From: Corynebacterium doosanense CAU 212 = DSM 45436
Lineage (GTDB): Bacteria > Actinomycetota > Actinomycetes > Mycobacteriales > Mycobacteriaceae
Direction: 5' to 3'
NCBI RefSeq assembly: GCF_000767055.1
Contig: NZ_CP006764.1
Location: 2,356,001-2,420,000, forward strand
DNA: 64,000 nt
Part shown: positions 25,858-34,736 of the stretch, one piece after another
How the letters are laid out: the number at the start of each line of letters is the position of its first letter
Position numbering within the stretch: position 1 is the stretch's first letter
The notes under the pieces: model-generated
What the model was told of the DNA's origin: nothing
What the model saw: the letters and a program-made list of their open reading frames with translations, nothing else
Database searches by the model: none
Position numbers and translations under genes: made by a program

Positions 25858-26460
25858 ATGTCAATCCGCCCCATCGTCATCCACGGCGACCCCGTACTGC
25901 ACAACCCCACCGAGCTCGTCACCGAGAGCCCCGCGGAACTCGCCGAGCTCATCGCCGACATGCACGAGACCATGGACGCCGCCCACGGCGTCGGCCTCGC
26001 CGCCAACCAGGTCGGCGTGAACAAACGCCTCTTCGTCTACCACTGCCCCGACATGGACGGCCCCGACGGCACCGAGCTGGAGGACGGCGGAATGCGCCGC
26101 GGCACCATCATCAACCCCGTGCTGGAGACCAGCGAGATCCCCAAGACCATGCCGGAGGATGACGGCGAGGAGGACGAGGCCTGCCTCTCCGTACCCGGCG
26201 AGTCCTTCCCCACCGGGCGCGCCGACTGGGCACGCGTGACCGGCACCGACGAAAACGGCGACCCCGTCTCCGTGGAGGGCTACGGGTTCTTCGCCCGCTG
26301 CCTGCAGCACGAGGTCGGCCACCTCGACGGATTCGTCTACACCGACACCCTCATCGGCCGCTACAAGCGCCAGGCCAAGAAGACCATCAAGGCCAACGGG
26401 TGGACCGAGCCGGGCCAGACCTGGACCCCGGGCGTCGACGAGGACCCCTTCGGCCACTAG
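25858..26460 (+). CDS. def: peptide deformylase
   Basis: The 200-residue Fe2+/Zn2+ enzyme removes the formyl group from nascent proteins. All three motifs are present: [10 protein letters not shown] (44-53), EACLSVPG (107-114; Cys is a metal ligand) and HEVGH (151-155; two His ligands and the catalytic Glu). An acidic insertion ([11 protein letters not shown]) precedes motif 2. Leaderless start at 25858. The stop is directly followed by the argA ATG, so the two are co-transcribed. Confidence 0.95.
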   Translation: MSIRPIVIHGDPVLHNPTELVTESPAELAELIADMHETMDAAHGVGLAANQVGVNKRLFVYHCPDMDGPDGTELEDGGMRRGTIINPVLETSEIPKTMPEDDGEEDEACLSVPGESFPTGRADWARVTGTDENGDPVSVEGYGFFARCLQHEVGHLDGFVYTDTLIGRYKRQAKKTIKANGWTEPGQTWTPGVDEDPFGH

Positions 26461-27432
26461 ATGTCCCGCATCTTCCGCTCCGACGAGGTCACCGTGGGCG
26501 AGCGCGTGGTGGTGCGCCGCCGCCTCGAAGGCGTGTTCTCCGACGTCATCGGTCACGTCACCGCGCTCGACCCGCTGACGGTGCGCCCCCAGGAGGTGGG
26601 CGGCTACCCGTCCTCCCTCGACTCGGTGGTGATCCCTTCCGAGCAGATCCACGTCGTCAAACGCCTGTCCCCGCGGCGCATCCGTAACTCCGACATCCGC
26701 CACGTGGAGACGGCCTACGCGCGTGCCTTCCCCGGCACCGACCACGCCTGGACCTCCGACGGCCAGTGGCTCATGCGCGCCGGCGACGGCATCACCGAGC
26801 GTTCCAACTCCGCCACGCCCCTGGGCCGCTCGGCGGGGTTCTCGCCGGTGCCGCTGGACGAGATCGCCGCGTTCTACCAGGCCCGTAACCTGCCGGTTCG
26901 CCTGCATCTTCCGGAGCGCCTCGGCGCGTCCGCTCTCGGGTTGATTGAGGGTTGGTCGTTGTCGCCGGAGATCCTGGTGATGACCCGCTCGCTGTCCTCG
27001 CTGCCGCCGAGTGACGGCGAGGGTTTCTCCGTCGACCCCCAGCCCGACGACGAGTGGCTCTCGCTCTATCACTTCCGCGGCCGGGCGCTGCCGCCCGCGG
27101 CACTTGCTTTGCTCTCGGAGCAGATCGACGGCGAGATGGGCTTCGGCCGCCTGCGCCTGGACGGTGAGACCGTCGCCATCACCCGCGCCACCCTGACCAC
27201 CTCCGACGACGAGCGCCTTTGGCTCGGCTACTCCGCGGTCGAAGTGGCAGAAGCTTATCGACGCCGCGGCCTGGGCACCCGCCTCGGCGCCGAAGTGTTG
27301 GCCTGGGGCGCCTCCCGCGGGGCTTCAGACGCTTATCTGCAGGTCATCGCCTCCAACACCGCCGGGATCTCGCTCTACGAGAAGCTGGGTTTCCTCGAGC
27401 ACCACCGCCACCGGTACGCGACCCTCCGCTGA
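26461..27432 (+). CDS. argA: N-acetylglutamate synthase, CG3035 family
   Basis: The 323-residue protein has an N-terminal SH3-like region (residues 1-60, DEVTVGERVVVRRRLEG). The C-terminal GNAT acetyltransferase has the acetyl-CoA loop RRRGLGTRLG (about 266-275) and a late NTAGISLYEKLGF block. This is the layout of the C. glutamicum Cg3035 N-acetylglutamate synthase, which makes the first intermediate of arginine synthesis from glutamate and acetyl-CoA. The position right after def agrees with that locus. One copy of the GCTTATCGACGCC motif lies inside it at 27253, in a different frame from the other coding copies. Confidence 0.88.
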   Translation: MSRIFRSDEVTVGERVVVRRRLEGVFSDVIGHVTALDPLTVRPQEVGGYPSSLDSVVIPSEQIHVVKRLSPRRIRNSDIRHVETAYARAFPGTDHAWTSDGQWLMRAGDGITERSNSATPLGRSAGFSPVPLDEIAAFYQARNLPVRLHLPERLGASALGLIEGWSLSPEILVMTRSLSSLPPSDGEGFSVDPQPDDEWLSLYHFRGRALPPAALALLSEQIDGEMGFGRLRLDGETVAITRATLTTSDDERLWLGYSAVEVAEAYRRRGLGTRLGAEVLAWGASRGASDAYLQVIASNTAGISLYEKLGFLEHHRHRYATLR

Positions 27433-27436
27433 GGGC

Positions 27437-27485
27437 TTGCCAGAGTGGAAAGTCCCCGGCTATGGTTGCGGCCAGTTACTTTCCA
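27437..27485 (+). promoter_or_regulatory. promoter with flanking operator half-sites
   Basis: TTGCCA (27437-27442), an 18-base spacer, then TATGGT (27461-27466). TGGAAAGT (27446-27453) lies between the hexamers and its exact complement ACTTTCCA (27478-27485) lies just downstream. A dimeric repressor bridging them, plausibly the winged-helix protein encoded next, could shut the promoter. Confidence 0.55.
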
Positions 27486-27522
27486 TTCCGGAAAACACTT
27501 TCTTCCGACAGGAGCACCCGCC

Positions 27523-27942
27523 ATGTCCCAGCCCCTCTCTCCCGCCGAAGCCGCCGCCCGGCTCGACATCGCCGGTGCCCTTTCGCGGCGCACCCAGGTG
27601 TTCAACACCGCGTGGGCCAGCTACGCGTTCTTCGCCGCGGCCGCGACGATCATGGTCCTCGGCCAGTGGGCCACCGACAACTACGGTGTCCCGCAGACCC
27701 CCTGGCTCCTCGTCGGCCTGACCTGGAACACCATCGGCGTGCTGGTGATTGTGCTGGTCAACGCCCGCAGCTCCTTCGCCCGGCGCGGGTTCGGCCGCAA
27801 CTGGTTCATTGCCCTGGGCTTGTGGATGCTCACCTTCCTCGCCGGCATGCTCCTGCCCGTCTCGCCGTTCCTCGCCCTGCTCTTCCCCGTCTACGCCGCG
27901 GTGGGCATCCTCCTCGAGGTTCGGGCGGTGAACCAGCCGTGA
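27523..27942 (+). CDS. small four-helix membrane protein
   Basis: The 139-residue protein has four predicted membrane helices after a cytoplasmic N-terminus (MSQPLSPAEAAARLDIAGAL). It is Ala/Leu/Val-rich, with no recognised transport motif. The ATG at 27523 was chosen for ACAGGAGC 8 bases upstream. Its stop overlaps the GTG of the winged-helix gene by four bases (GTGA). Membrane protein plus winged-helix partner in one short operon is a common actinobacterial pair of unknown role, possibly stress- or drug-responsive. Confidence 0.7.
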   Translation: MSQPLSPAEAAARLDIAGALSRRTQVFNTAWASYAFFAAAATIMVLGQWATDNYGVPQTPWLLVGLTWNTIGVLVIVLVNARSSFARRGFGRNWFIALGLWMLTFLAGMLLPVSPFLALLFPVYAAVGILLEVRAVNQP

Positions 27943-28238
27943 GCACCCACCCACGCGCGGAGCTCAACCCGGACTTCGCCAACCCCCTGCGCTTCTCGCT
28001 CATGGCGCTGCTGGTCAAGGTGGAGAGGATGCCGTTCAAGGAGGCACGCGCCTTCCTGGACACCTCCGACTCACAGCTCTCCAAACACGCCAGCGCGCTG
28101 GCGGATGCGGGCTACGTGAAGATCCACAAGTCCTTCATCGGCAAGACCCCCGTCACCGCCTACTCCGCCACCTCCGCCGGAGTGAAGGCGTGGGAAGCCC
28201 ATCTCGACGCCCTGCGCAGCATTGTTGAGGGGGGCTAG
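27939..28238 (+). CDS. winged-helix transcriptional regulator
   Basis: The 99-residue protein is a single winged-helix domain of the MarR/ArsR-like short type: RFSLMALLVKVERMPFKEARAFLDTSDSQLSKHASALADAGYVKI. The recognition helix is SDSQLSKHASAL and the wing is KIHKSFIGKTPVTAYSAT. The GTG at 27939 overlaps the membrane-protein stop, so the pair is coupled. The palindromic half-sites at 27446 and 27478 are its likely operator. Confidence 0.8.
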   Translation: MSTHPRAELNPDFANPLRFSLMALLVKVERMPFKEARAFLDTSDSQLSKHASALADAGYVKIHKSFIGKTPVTAYSATSAGVKAWEAHLDALRSIVEGG

Positions 28239-28256
28239 TCTCACACGGAAAACAAG

Positions 28257-28287
28257 TCAGCCCCCGCACTCAGAGTGCGGGGGCTGA
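28257..28287. terminator. strong hairpin after the winged-helix gene
   Basis: TCAGCCCCCGCACT pairs with AGTGCGGGGGCTGA across a short loop; AACA precedes it. No T-run follows on the + strand. Confidence 0.75.
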
Positions 28288-28290
28288 CCG

Positions 28291-28326
28291 AGGTATCCGC
28301 ACCGATCTACACGGTGCTCGATACCT
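28291..28326. repeat. second adjacent stem-loop
   Basis: AGGTATC and GCACCG (28291-28304) pair with CGGTGC and GATACCT (28312-28326) with small internal loops. It lies 3 bases after the preceding hairpin and just upstream of the Abi-like gene, whose probable -10 (TATACG) begins a few bases later. Confidence 0.6.
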
Positions 28327-28346
28327 GAACCATATACGCTTTGCCC

Positions 28347-29084
28347 ATGGCCGACAAGCCCTCCCCAGAGGATGTTCTCTCCGCGTCGAGGTTTGCACCC
28401 TATCTAGCGGAGACCGATAACGATCACGAACTGGCGATGGAGCTCTATCGCTGGGGTGTTGAACTCGCCGGCTCGTGGCACTCGCATATTTCTTACGTAG
28501 AAGTTGCCGTTCGAAATTCGATCGACCGTCAACTCCGGCACTGGAACAGCCAGCAGACGCACTACGGATCCAGGCTAAGCGAGGAATGGACGGGCGAACA
28601 CAACACCGCAGTCCCACTTCACCACATACTCGCTAGTGGCTTGGCGTCTGCCCGAATTTAAGCTTCCAAAGAGGTCGAAAGGCGAAGCCCGCGTCATCCG
28701 AGGTATGGGGTTTCTCCTTCTCACGAGGACGTTCTCGTTCACCTTCCCCTGGGGTCCTGGTCGCGGCTCTTCCTCAATCCGGGTGAGAGCTCCCCTAACG
28801 AGCAGCAGAAAGCCCTGTGGGATGACTGCCTGAAATACGCTTTCCCCTTCGCGAAGTATTCGGATCAGCGAGGGCAGATGCGAGTGGGACGAACGCTGGA
28901 GACTTTTCGGAAGCTTCGAAACCGGATCAGCCATCACGACAATCTCCTCCGGGTGCAAACAAAGAAGCGCCTCAACGAATCACTTGCACTCATCGGATCA
29001 ATCGACCCCGGTTATCCAGAATTAATAATGCAGAGAAATTCCCTGCGTCGATTAGACCGCGAAGACCCCCGCCGGCGGCCGTAG
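28347..29084 (+). pseudogene. Abi-like (abortive-infection type) gene with an internal nonsense codon
   Basis: One reading frame runs from the ATG at 28347 to the stop at 29084 and is broken only by TAA at 28659-28661. The first part has the Abi-family opening: SASRFAPYLAETDND, then ELYRWGVELAGSWHSHISYVEVAVRNSID. The second part continues HPRYGVSPSHEDVLVHLPLGSW, ALWDDCLKYAFP and the conserved TFRKLRNRISHHD block. No frameshift is needed, so a single substitution has split an otherwise complete protein of about 245 residues. It is lower in GC than its neighbours, suggesting acquisition by transfer. The C-terminal piece could restart at ATG 28878. Related proteins abort phage infection or act as toxins; this copy is probably inactive. 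Confidence 0.75.
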
Positions 29085-29093
29085 CCTACTGAC

Positions 29094-30260
29094 CTACGCC
29101 TTCCCCTTCATCGCGCCCGAGAACAGCAGCACCACCACCCCGACCACCGGCACGACAAAGAGCGCGGCCCGCAGCCCCTCGACCTCGGACAGCAACCCGA
29201 TGAGCGGCGACGCCACCAGCCCGCCGATGCGCATCAGCCAGGACACCACGGTCAGGCCTGTCGACGGCCGCAGCCCCTCAATCTTGTCCGCCGTGGCCAT
29301 GACCCCGGGAATGAGCGTGGCCATGCCGAACCCCGTGGCCACGAAGCCTGCCAACATCACCCAGGTCACCGGCACAGACAGCGCGACGCCGAAGCCCGCG
29401 ATGATGAGTGCGCCACCGATCCGGGCGACGGCCCCCTGGCCCAGGCGGTCGATGAGCCCGTCGCCTAGCAGCCGCCCGATGAACTGCCCGCCGATGAGCG
29501 CGATGAACCCGAAGGCGGCCACCGTGGCCGACGCATCCGCCTCGGTGCGCAGGTAGAGCGCGGCCCAGGAGTTGGCCACGTCCTCGATCATCGCCGCGCC
29601 GATGCCCACCAGCGACAACGCGCCGATGAGCAGCACGACCCGGGCGTTCACGTGGTTGGTGGTCACGGGCGCGCTCGCGGCCTCGACCGGTGCGGTGTCC
29701 GGGCCGGGGAGGCAGTACCGGTAGGCGCCGAAGGCGAGGATGAGGACAAGGAGCGTCGATACGCTCATGTGCACCGCGCGGGAGGCATCCAGGGCGATGG
29801 CCGCGGCTGCCATGAGCCCGCCGACGACGGCGCCGAGTGACCAGACGGCGTGGAAGGAGTTGATGATGGAGCGGCCGTACCGGCGTTCCACGCGCAGGCC
29901 GTGGGCGTTCTGGCCGACGTCCGTCAGCGCGTCTGCGGCGCCGGCGGCGAACAGGGCGAGCGCGAAGGCCACCGCGGTCGGCGCGATGCCCGCGGCGAGC
30001 AGGGCGAACGCGGCGAACGCCGTGCCCACCACGGCGACGACTCGCGAGTTGAAGCGCCTGACCAGCATCGCCGCCAGCAGGCCCGCAGCCAGCGCGCCGG
30101 CCGGGAACGCCGCCACGGACAGCCCGTACACCGCGTCGCCCATGGCCAGGTCGGCCTTGACCTCGGGGTAACGCGGGGCCAAGTTGGCAAAGACGGCGCC
30201 GTTGGTGAAAAAGAGCGTGGCGACGCCCGCCCGCGCACGCCTCAGTTCAATCGACACCAT
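29094..30260 (-). CDS. MFS transporter
   Basis: The 388-residue protein has 12 predicted helices. It belongs to the bacterial FsrA/YbjJ-like major facilitator group (ELRRARAGVATLFFTNGAVFANLAPRYPEVK start; GQNAHGLRVERRYGRSIINSFHAVWSLGAVVGG in the middle). These proteins are often annotated as sugar or drug exporters; the substrate is unknown. Start 30260 was chosen because TACGAT lies 9 bases upstream and no SD exists. The upstream extension runs into xthA and is not credible. It is divergent from xthA across an 85-bp inverted-repeat region. Confidence 0.8.
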   Translation of the reverse strand: MVSIELRRARAGVATLFFTNGAVFANLAPRYPEVKADLAMGDAVYGLSVAAFPAGALAAGLLAAMLVRRFNSRVVAVVGTAFAAFALLAAGIAPTAVAFALALFAAGAADALTDVGQNAHGLRVERRYGRSIINSFHAVWSLGAVVGGLMAAAAIALDASRAVHMSVSTLLVLILAFGAYRYCLPGPDTAPVEAASAPVTTNHVNARVVLLIGALSLVGIGAAMIEDVANSWAALYLRTEADASATVAAFGFIALIGGQFIGRLLGDGLIDRLGQGAVARIGGALIIAGFGVALSVPVTWVMLAGFVATGFGMATLIPGVMATADKIEGLRPSTGLTVVSWLMRIGGLVASPLIGLLSEVEGLRAALFVVPVVGVVVLLFSGAMKGKA

Positions 30261-30290
30261 TCGTGCGATCGTACCGGGGCCGCTCCTGCC

Positions 30291-30375
30291 GGTCGGATGG
30301 ACGCGGTCTGCTGCAGACCAGCGCAGCCGCGCGTCGGTCGGATTCACTGCCGAATCCGACCGCGTCCTTCCGACC
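30291..30375. repeat. 85-bp nested inverted-repeat structure
   Basis: The outer arms, GGTCGGATGGACGCGGTC (30291-30308) and 30358-30375, are complementary with one mismatch. Inside lie GGTCTGC-T-GCAGACC (30305-30319) and the perfect 10-bp arms GGTCGGATTC / GAATCCGACC (30336-30345, 30352-30361). It sits between the divergent MFS and xthA starts. Confidence 0.75.
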
Positions 30376-30420
30376 AACCGACCCGGACCAAGCCCCGCCG
30401 CCCCCGGTACGCTGTCCCCC

Positions 30421-31239
30421 ATGCGAATCGCCACGTGGAACGTCAACTCGGTGCGCAGCCGCGCCGACCGCATGATCGACTTTCTCAAGCGCCACGACAT
30501 CGACGTGCTCGCCGTCCAGGAGACCAAGGTCAGGGACGACAAGTTCCCCTACCTCGTCTTCGAGGAGGCCGGCTACCAGGTCGCGCACGTCGGTTACAGT
30601 CAGTGGAACGGCGTGGCCATCATCTCCCGCGTCGGGCTAGAGGACGTCGCCGACCACTTCCCCGGCCAGCCCGGATTCCACAAGGACCCCGCCAAACCCC
30701 AGGACGCGGAGGCCCGGGCCGTGGGCGCGACCTGCGGCGGCGTACGGGTGTGGTCGCTCTACGTGCCCAACGGCCGGGAGATCGGCGACCCGCACTACGA
30801 CTACAAACTCGCCTTCTTCTACGCCCTCGCCCGCCACACCGAACAGGAACTCCAGCAGCACGAGAAACTCGTGCTCATGGGTGACTTCAACGTCGCCCCC
30901 CGCGACGAGGACGTGTGGGACATTTCCCTGTTCGAGGGCAAGACCCACATCACCGAGCCGGAGCGCGCGGCCATGGCCATGCTCGAGGACGCCGGGCTGC
31001 GCGAGGTCACCCGCGATCTGACCCACGAGCACTACACCTACTGGGACTACAAGTCCATGAGGTTCCAGAAGGGCGAGGGCATGCGCATCGATTTCCAGCT
31101 GGCCTCGCAGAAGCTGGCTGGCCAGGCGAAAGACGCGTTCGTGGACACCGAGGAGCGCTCCGGAAAGGGAGCCTCCGACCACGCGCCGGTGGTCGTGGAA
31201 TACACGGACACCGGCAAGGACTACGACAACGTGAGGTAA
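30421..31239 (+). CDS. xthA: exodeoxyribonuclease III (AP endonuclease family)
   Basis: The 272-residue DNA-repair nuclease cleaves at abasic sites and degrades 3' ends. Catalytic blocks are ATWNVNSVRSR, the metal-binding Glu in AVQETKV, LYVPNGRE, GDFNVAPRDEDV, RIDFQLAS and the catalytic SDHAPV. The ATG at 30421 is preceded by TACGCT 7 bases upstream and no SD, so a leaderless transcript is likely. The gene order argA...xthA-cls matches the C. glutamicum locus. Confidence 0.95.
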   Translation: MRIATWNVNSVRSRADRMIDFLKRHDIDVLAVQETKVRDDKFPYLVFEEAGYQVAHVGYSQWNGVAIISRVGLEDVADHFPGQPGFHKDPAKPQDAEARAVGATCGGVRVWSLYVPNGREIGDPHYDYKLAFFYALARHTEQELQQHEKLVLMGDFNVAPRDEDVWDISLFEGKTHITEPERAAMAMLEDAGLREVTRDLTHEHYTYWDYKSMRFQKGEGMRIDFQLASQKLAGQAKDAFVDTEERSGKGASDHAPVVVEYTDTGKDYDNVR

Positions 31240-31249
31240 GTTCGACCGG

Positions 31250-32731
31250 GTGAACATCAACCTCGACCAGAACACCTGGCAGGTTGTCATCCTGGTGCTC
31301 GACTACGCCATCAAGATCGCCGCGGTGGGAATCGTGCCGGAGGGCAGGCGGCCGTCGTCAAGCAATGCCTGGCTGCTGCTCATCCTCCTGCTGCCCGTGG
31401 TGGGCCTGCCCCTGTTCCTGCTCATGGGTTCGCCGTACATCAACCGTCGCCGCCACCGCATCCAGCAGGAGGCGAACGCGATGATCGAGGACGTGCACAA
31501 CGGCACGCCCGACGAGCCGGAGAACGTCGACTTCGGCCCCGAGCTCAGCTCGATCCTCCACCTCTCGCGCGCGCTCACCGGCTTTCCGGCTGTGCTCGGG
31601 CACAACCGGGGCCTGTGGGCGGACTACAACCAGGCGATGCAGCGCCTGGCCGACGCCATCGACGAGGCCGAGGAATACATCCATGTGGAGATCTATATCA
31701 CCGCGTGGGACGAGACCACCGACGTGTTCTTCCGCGCGCTGGAACGTGCCGTGGACCGGGGTGTCCAGGTGCGTTACCTCTTCGACCAGATCGGGTCGCT
31801 GAAGTACCCCGGCTACCGCAAGCTGGGCAAACGGCTCACCGAGATCGGGATCGACTGGCAACCGATGCTCCCGCTGGCTCCGTGGCGTGGCCGCTTCCGC
31901 CGCCCGGACCTGCGCAATCACCGCAAGATCGTGGTCATCGACGGCGACGTCGGCTTCATCGGCTCCATCAACATGATCGACCGCAGCTACCTCATGCGTG
32001 CCAACCGCCGGATCGGGCGCCAGTGGGTGGACTACCTCGTGGAGTTCACCGGGCCCATTGTCGCATCCTTCGAGTCGATGTTCGCCGTGGACTGGTACAC
32101 CGAGTCGGGCGAGGCCCTGGACATCCGCCCGCCGCATGACATCGGCGGCCAGCCGGGCGACGCCAACGTGGTGCAGCTCGTCCCCTCGGGCCCCGGCTAC
32201 ACCACCTCGCCCAACCTGCGGGTGTTCACCTCGCTCATCCACCACGCCAAACACCGGCTGATCATCTGCTCGCCGTACTTCGTGCCCGACGAATCCATCC
32301 TCGAGGCCGTGACCACCGCCGCGTACCGGGGCGTGCGGGTGGAGCTGCTCGTCTCCGAGAAGGGCGACCAGTTCTTTGTCCACCACGCGCAGTCGTCGTA
32401 CTACCAGAGCCTTCTCGAGGCCGGGATCCACATCTACCAGTTCCCCGAGCCCTTTGTCCTACACTCCAAGTTCGTCCTCGCCGACCCCGACGACGAGGGC
32501 CTGGCCCCCGTGGGCGCGTTAGGCTCCTCGAACCTGGACATGCGCTCCTTCGGCCTCAACTACGAGTCGACGGTGCTCGTCGCCGAGGGGGATCTCATCG
32601 ATCAGCTGCGTCACCTGGCCGAGAACTACCAGGCCGTCTCCCGCGTGCTGACCCTGGCACGCTGGAACCGGCGCGGCTGGGCCAGGCGCTACGTGGACAA
32701 CGTCGCCAAGCTCACGTCCGCTCTCCAGTAA
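31250..32731 (+). CDS. cls: cardiolipin synthase
   Basis: The 493-residue protein has two N-terminal membrane helices and two phospholipase-D (HKD) motifs: HRKIVVIDGDVGFIGSIN and HSKFVLADPDDEGLAPVGALGSSN. It condenses phosphatidylglycerol molecules to cardiolipin at the membrane. The GTG at 31250 is preceded by GAGGTAAG, which overlaps the end of xthA. Its stop lies only 2 bases from that of the convergent MFS gene, with no terminator between. Confidence 0.93.
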   Translation: MNINLDQNTWQVVILVLDYAIKIAAVGIVPEGRRPSSSNAWLLLILLLPVVGLPLFLLMGSPYINRRRHRIQQEANAMIEDVHNGTPDEPENVDFGPELSSILHLSRALTGFPAVLGHNRGLWADYNQAMQRLADAIDEAEEYIHVEIYITAWDETTDVFFRALERAVDRGVQVRYLFDQIGSLKYPGYRKLGKRLTEIGIDWQPMLPLAPWRGRFRRPDLRNHRKIVVIDGDVGFIGSINMIDRSYLMRANRRIGRQWVDYLVEFTGPIVASFESMFAVDWYTESGEALDIRPPHDIGGQPGDANVVQLVPSGPGYTTSPNLRVFTSLIHHAKHRLIICSPYFVPDESILEAVTTAAYRGVRVELLVSEKGDQFFVHHAQSSYYQSLLEAGIHIYQFPEPFVLHSKFVLADPDDEGLAPVGALGSSNLDMRSFGLNYESTVLVAEGDLIDQLRHLAENYQAVSRVLTLARWNRRGWARRYVDNVAKLTSALQ

Positions 32732-32733
32732 CG

Positions 32734-33945
32734 CTAATCGACGCTCGCCTGCCGGCCCGTCGCGCGCCACGCGGCACCCGCCGCGACGACGGAGAAACAC
32801 GCCATCCCCAGTGCCATCGCCAGCCCGGCGCTGTCGCCGAGACCCATGAGTGGGCCGACCGCTCCGGCCGCGGTGAACTGGAAGAATCCCATGAGCGCCG
32901 CGGCGGACCCGGCGTGGGAGCGGACCTGCAGCTGACCCAGCGAGAGGGCGTTGGTCTGGATGAGGCCCTGGGTGGACACGCTGACAAACAGCAGCGCAAA
33001 GACCGGCCAGTGCGCCGGCGTGCCGGAGAGCATGACCGCCAGCAGGGTGAGCGCGGACGCGACGTAGACCAGACACGCGCCCCGCATGATCCGCCGGGGA
33101 TCGACCATGTCGATCAGCCGGGCGTTGACCAGGTTGCCCACCAGCAGACCCACGGCGTTGAGGCCGAAGACCAGGGCGAAGACCCGCGGGGAGTAACCCA
33201 TCTCGTCCTGGATGAGAAACGGCGAGGCGGAGAGGTAGCAGAAGAGGGTCATGAAGACGAAGACGACGGTGAGCAGGTAGCCGCGGTAGCCGGCGTTGCG
33301 CAGCACGTGGGCGTAGTTGCCGAAGACGTAGCGCGCCGTCACCCGTGAACGTTTCTCCACCGGCCGCGACTCCGGGATGACCAGCGCGGCGGCGAGGAGC
33401 TGGACACCCGCGAGGCCCGCGAGCACCCAGAACAGCCCGCGCCAGCCGAGCGGGGCGACGAGCAGGCCGCCCACCAGCGGGGCGATCACCGGGGCGAGCG
33501 TCTGGATGGACATCATCACCGCAAACGCCTTCGCCGCGGTGCGCCCGCCCGCGAGATCCGGGATGACCGCGCGGGAGACGACCATGCACGCGCCGCTGCC
33601 CAGGCCCTGGATCACCCGGGCGGCGATGAGAACGCCGATGCCCGAGGCGGTTGCGGCCAGCACAGCCGCCAGCAGGGCGACGACCGCGCCGCCGACCATG
33701 AGTTTCTTACGCCCCAGGCCGTCCGAGACGGGGCCGATGATGAGCTGGCCCACCGCCAGGCCCATGACAAATCCCGAGAGCGTGAGCTGGACCATCGGCG
33801 CGGTGGTGCCCAGGGACTCCGCGATCTGCGGCATCGCCGGCAGATACATGTCGATCGAGAACGGCGCCGACGCCGACAACAAGGCTATCGACGTCAGCAG
33901 CAGGGGCGAAAACCGGTAACTGTCCGGCTCAGGCGAGGTCATCAC
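32734..33945 (-). CDS. Bcr/CflA-type multidrug MFS exporter
   Basis: The 403-residue protein has 12 helices. It has the family's FSIDMYLPAMPQIAESL opening and the motif A region GPVSDGLGRKKLMVGG. Drug/proton antiport is the family role. Its ATG overlaps the stop of the ABC permease gene by four bases (ATGA). It is therefore the third gene of an export operon: ATPase, permease, MFS. Confidence 0.88.
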   Translation of the reverse strand: MMTSPEPDSYRFSPLLLTSIALLSASAPFSIDMYLPAMPQIAESLGTTAPMVQLTLSGFVMGLAVGQLIIGPVSDGLGRKKLMVGGAVVALLAAVLAATASGIGVLIAARVIQGLGSGACMVVSRAVIPDLAGGRTAAKAFAVMMSIQTLAPVIAPLVGGLLVAPLGWRGLFWVLAGLAGVQLLAAALVIPESRPVEKRSRVTARYVFGNYAHVLRNAGYRGYLLTVVFVFMTLFCYLSASPFLIQDEMGYSPRVFALVFGLNAVGLLVGNLVNARLIDMVDPRRIMRGACLVYVASALTLLAVMLSGTPAHWPVFALLFVSVSTQGLIQTNALSLGQLQVRSHAGSAAALMGFFQFTAAGAVGPLMGLGDSAGLAMALGMACFSVVAAGAAWRATGRQASVD

Positions 33946-34721
33946 GCATCGCGTTTAAGCGTGAGCACCAGGCCCGCGACCCAGGCCACGACGGCCCAGA
34001 GGGCGAAGACCCCGAGCGAGGACCAGGAGGACCATTCGGTCCCCTCGAACGGCAGGTCCCGGAGGAAGTTGTTCATGTTCTGGAACGGCATGGTCTTGGC
34101 GATGTCGTCGCCCGCCTTCGGGATCAGGCGCAGGAACTGGTCGAAGCCGAGCAGCCAGATGATGGTGATGGCCACCGCTCCCGCCGTCTGCCTCACGAGC
34201 ATGCCCAGACCCTGGACGAAGAGCACCGCCACCACCGTGGCCAGCGGAATGGCCCAGAGCAGGCGCTTGCCCGTCTCATCCTCGAACGGGGAGGTCAGAT
34301 TCGCGGTGTCGCCCGACTGCAGGAGCTGGCTGACCAGGTAGGACAGCACCACCACGAGGAAGGAGATGACCGCGGCGATCACGGCGTAGAGCACGAACTT
34401 GGCCAGCAGCACCGGCCATCGGGTCGGCGTGGCCAGGAAGTTCTGCGGGACCAGCCCGAAGCGGTACTCGGTGGTGACCACCATGATCGCCTGGATGAGC
34501 AGGATGGGCAGGCCGACGGTGGTGAACGGCATGGTGAGCACGAATGGGCTCGCGCCCATGGACACCGCGCCTTCGGTGCCTGCCGTATCAACCGTGTTGC
34601 CGGCCGAGGTGATGATCGCCGCGACGCCGACGCTGATAACAAAGACCAGGCTAGTGGTCCACCAGAACGACGCGGTGGAGCGGAGTTTGGTCCACTCGGA
34701 CTTGAGGGTGTTGAAGAACAT
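33942..34721 (-). CDS. ABC-2 type transporter permease
   Basis: The 259-residue protein has six predicted helices. It starts MFFNTLKSEWTKLRSTASFW, the standard opening of permeases paired with short drug/antibiotic-export ATPases. AAGGAAA precedes the ATG at 34721, 15 bases after the ATPase stop. It forms the membrane channel of an exporter of unknown substrate. Confidence 0.88.
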   Translation of the reverse strand: MFFNTLKSEWTKLRSTASFWWTTSLVFVISVGVAAIITSAGNTVDTAGTEGAVSMGASPFVLTMPFTTVGLPILLIQAIMVVTTEYRFGLVPQNFLATPTRWPVLLAKFVLYAVIAAVISFLVVVLSYLVSQLLQSGDTANLTSPFEDETGKRLLWAIPLATVVAVLFVQGLGMLVRQTAGAVAITIIWLLGFDQFLRLIPKAGDDIAKTMPFQNMNNFLRDLPFEGTEWSSWSSLGVFALWAVVAWVAGLVLTLKRDA

Positions 34722-34736
34722 CGTGCGGGGGTTTCC

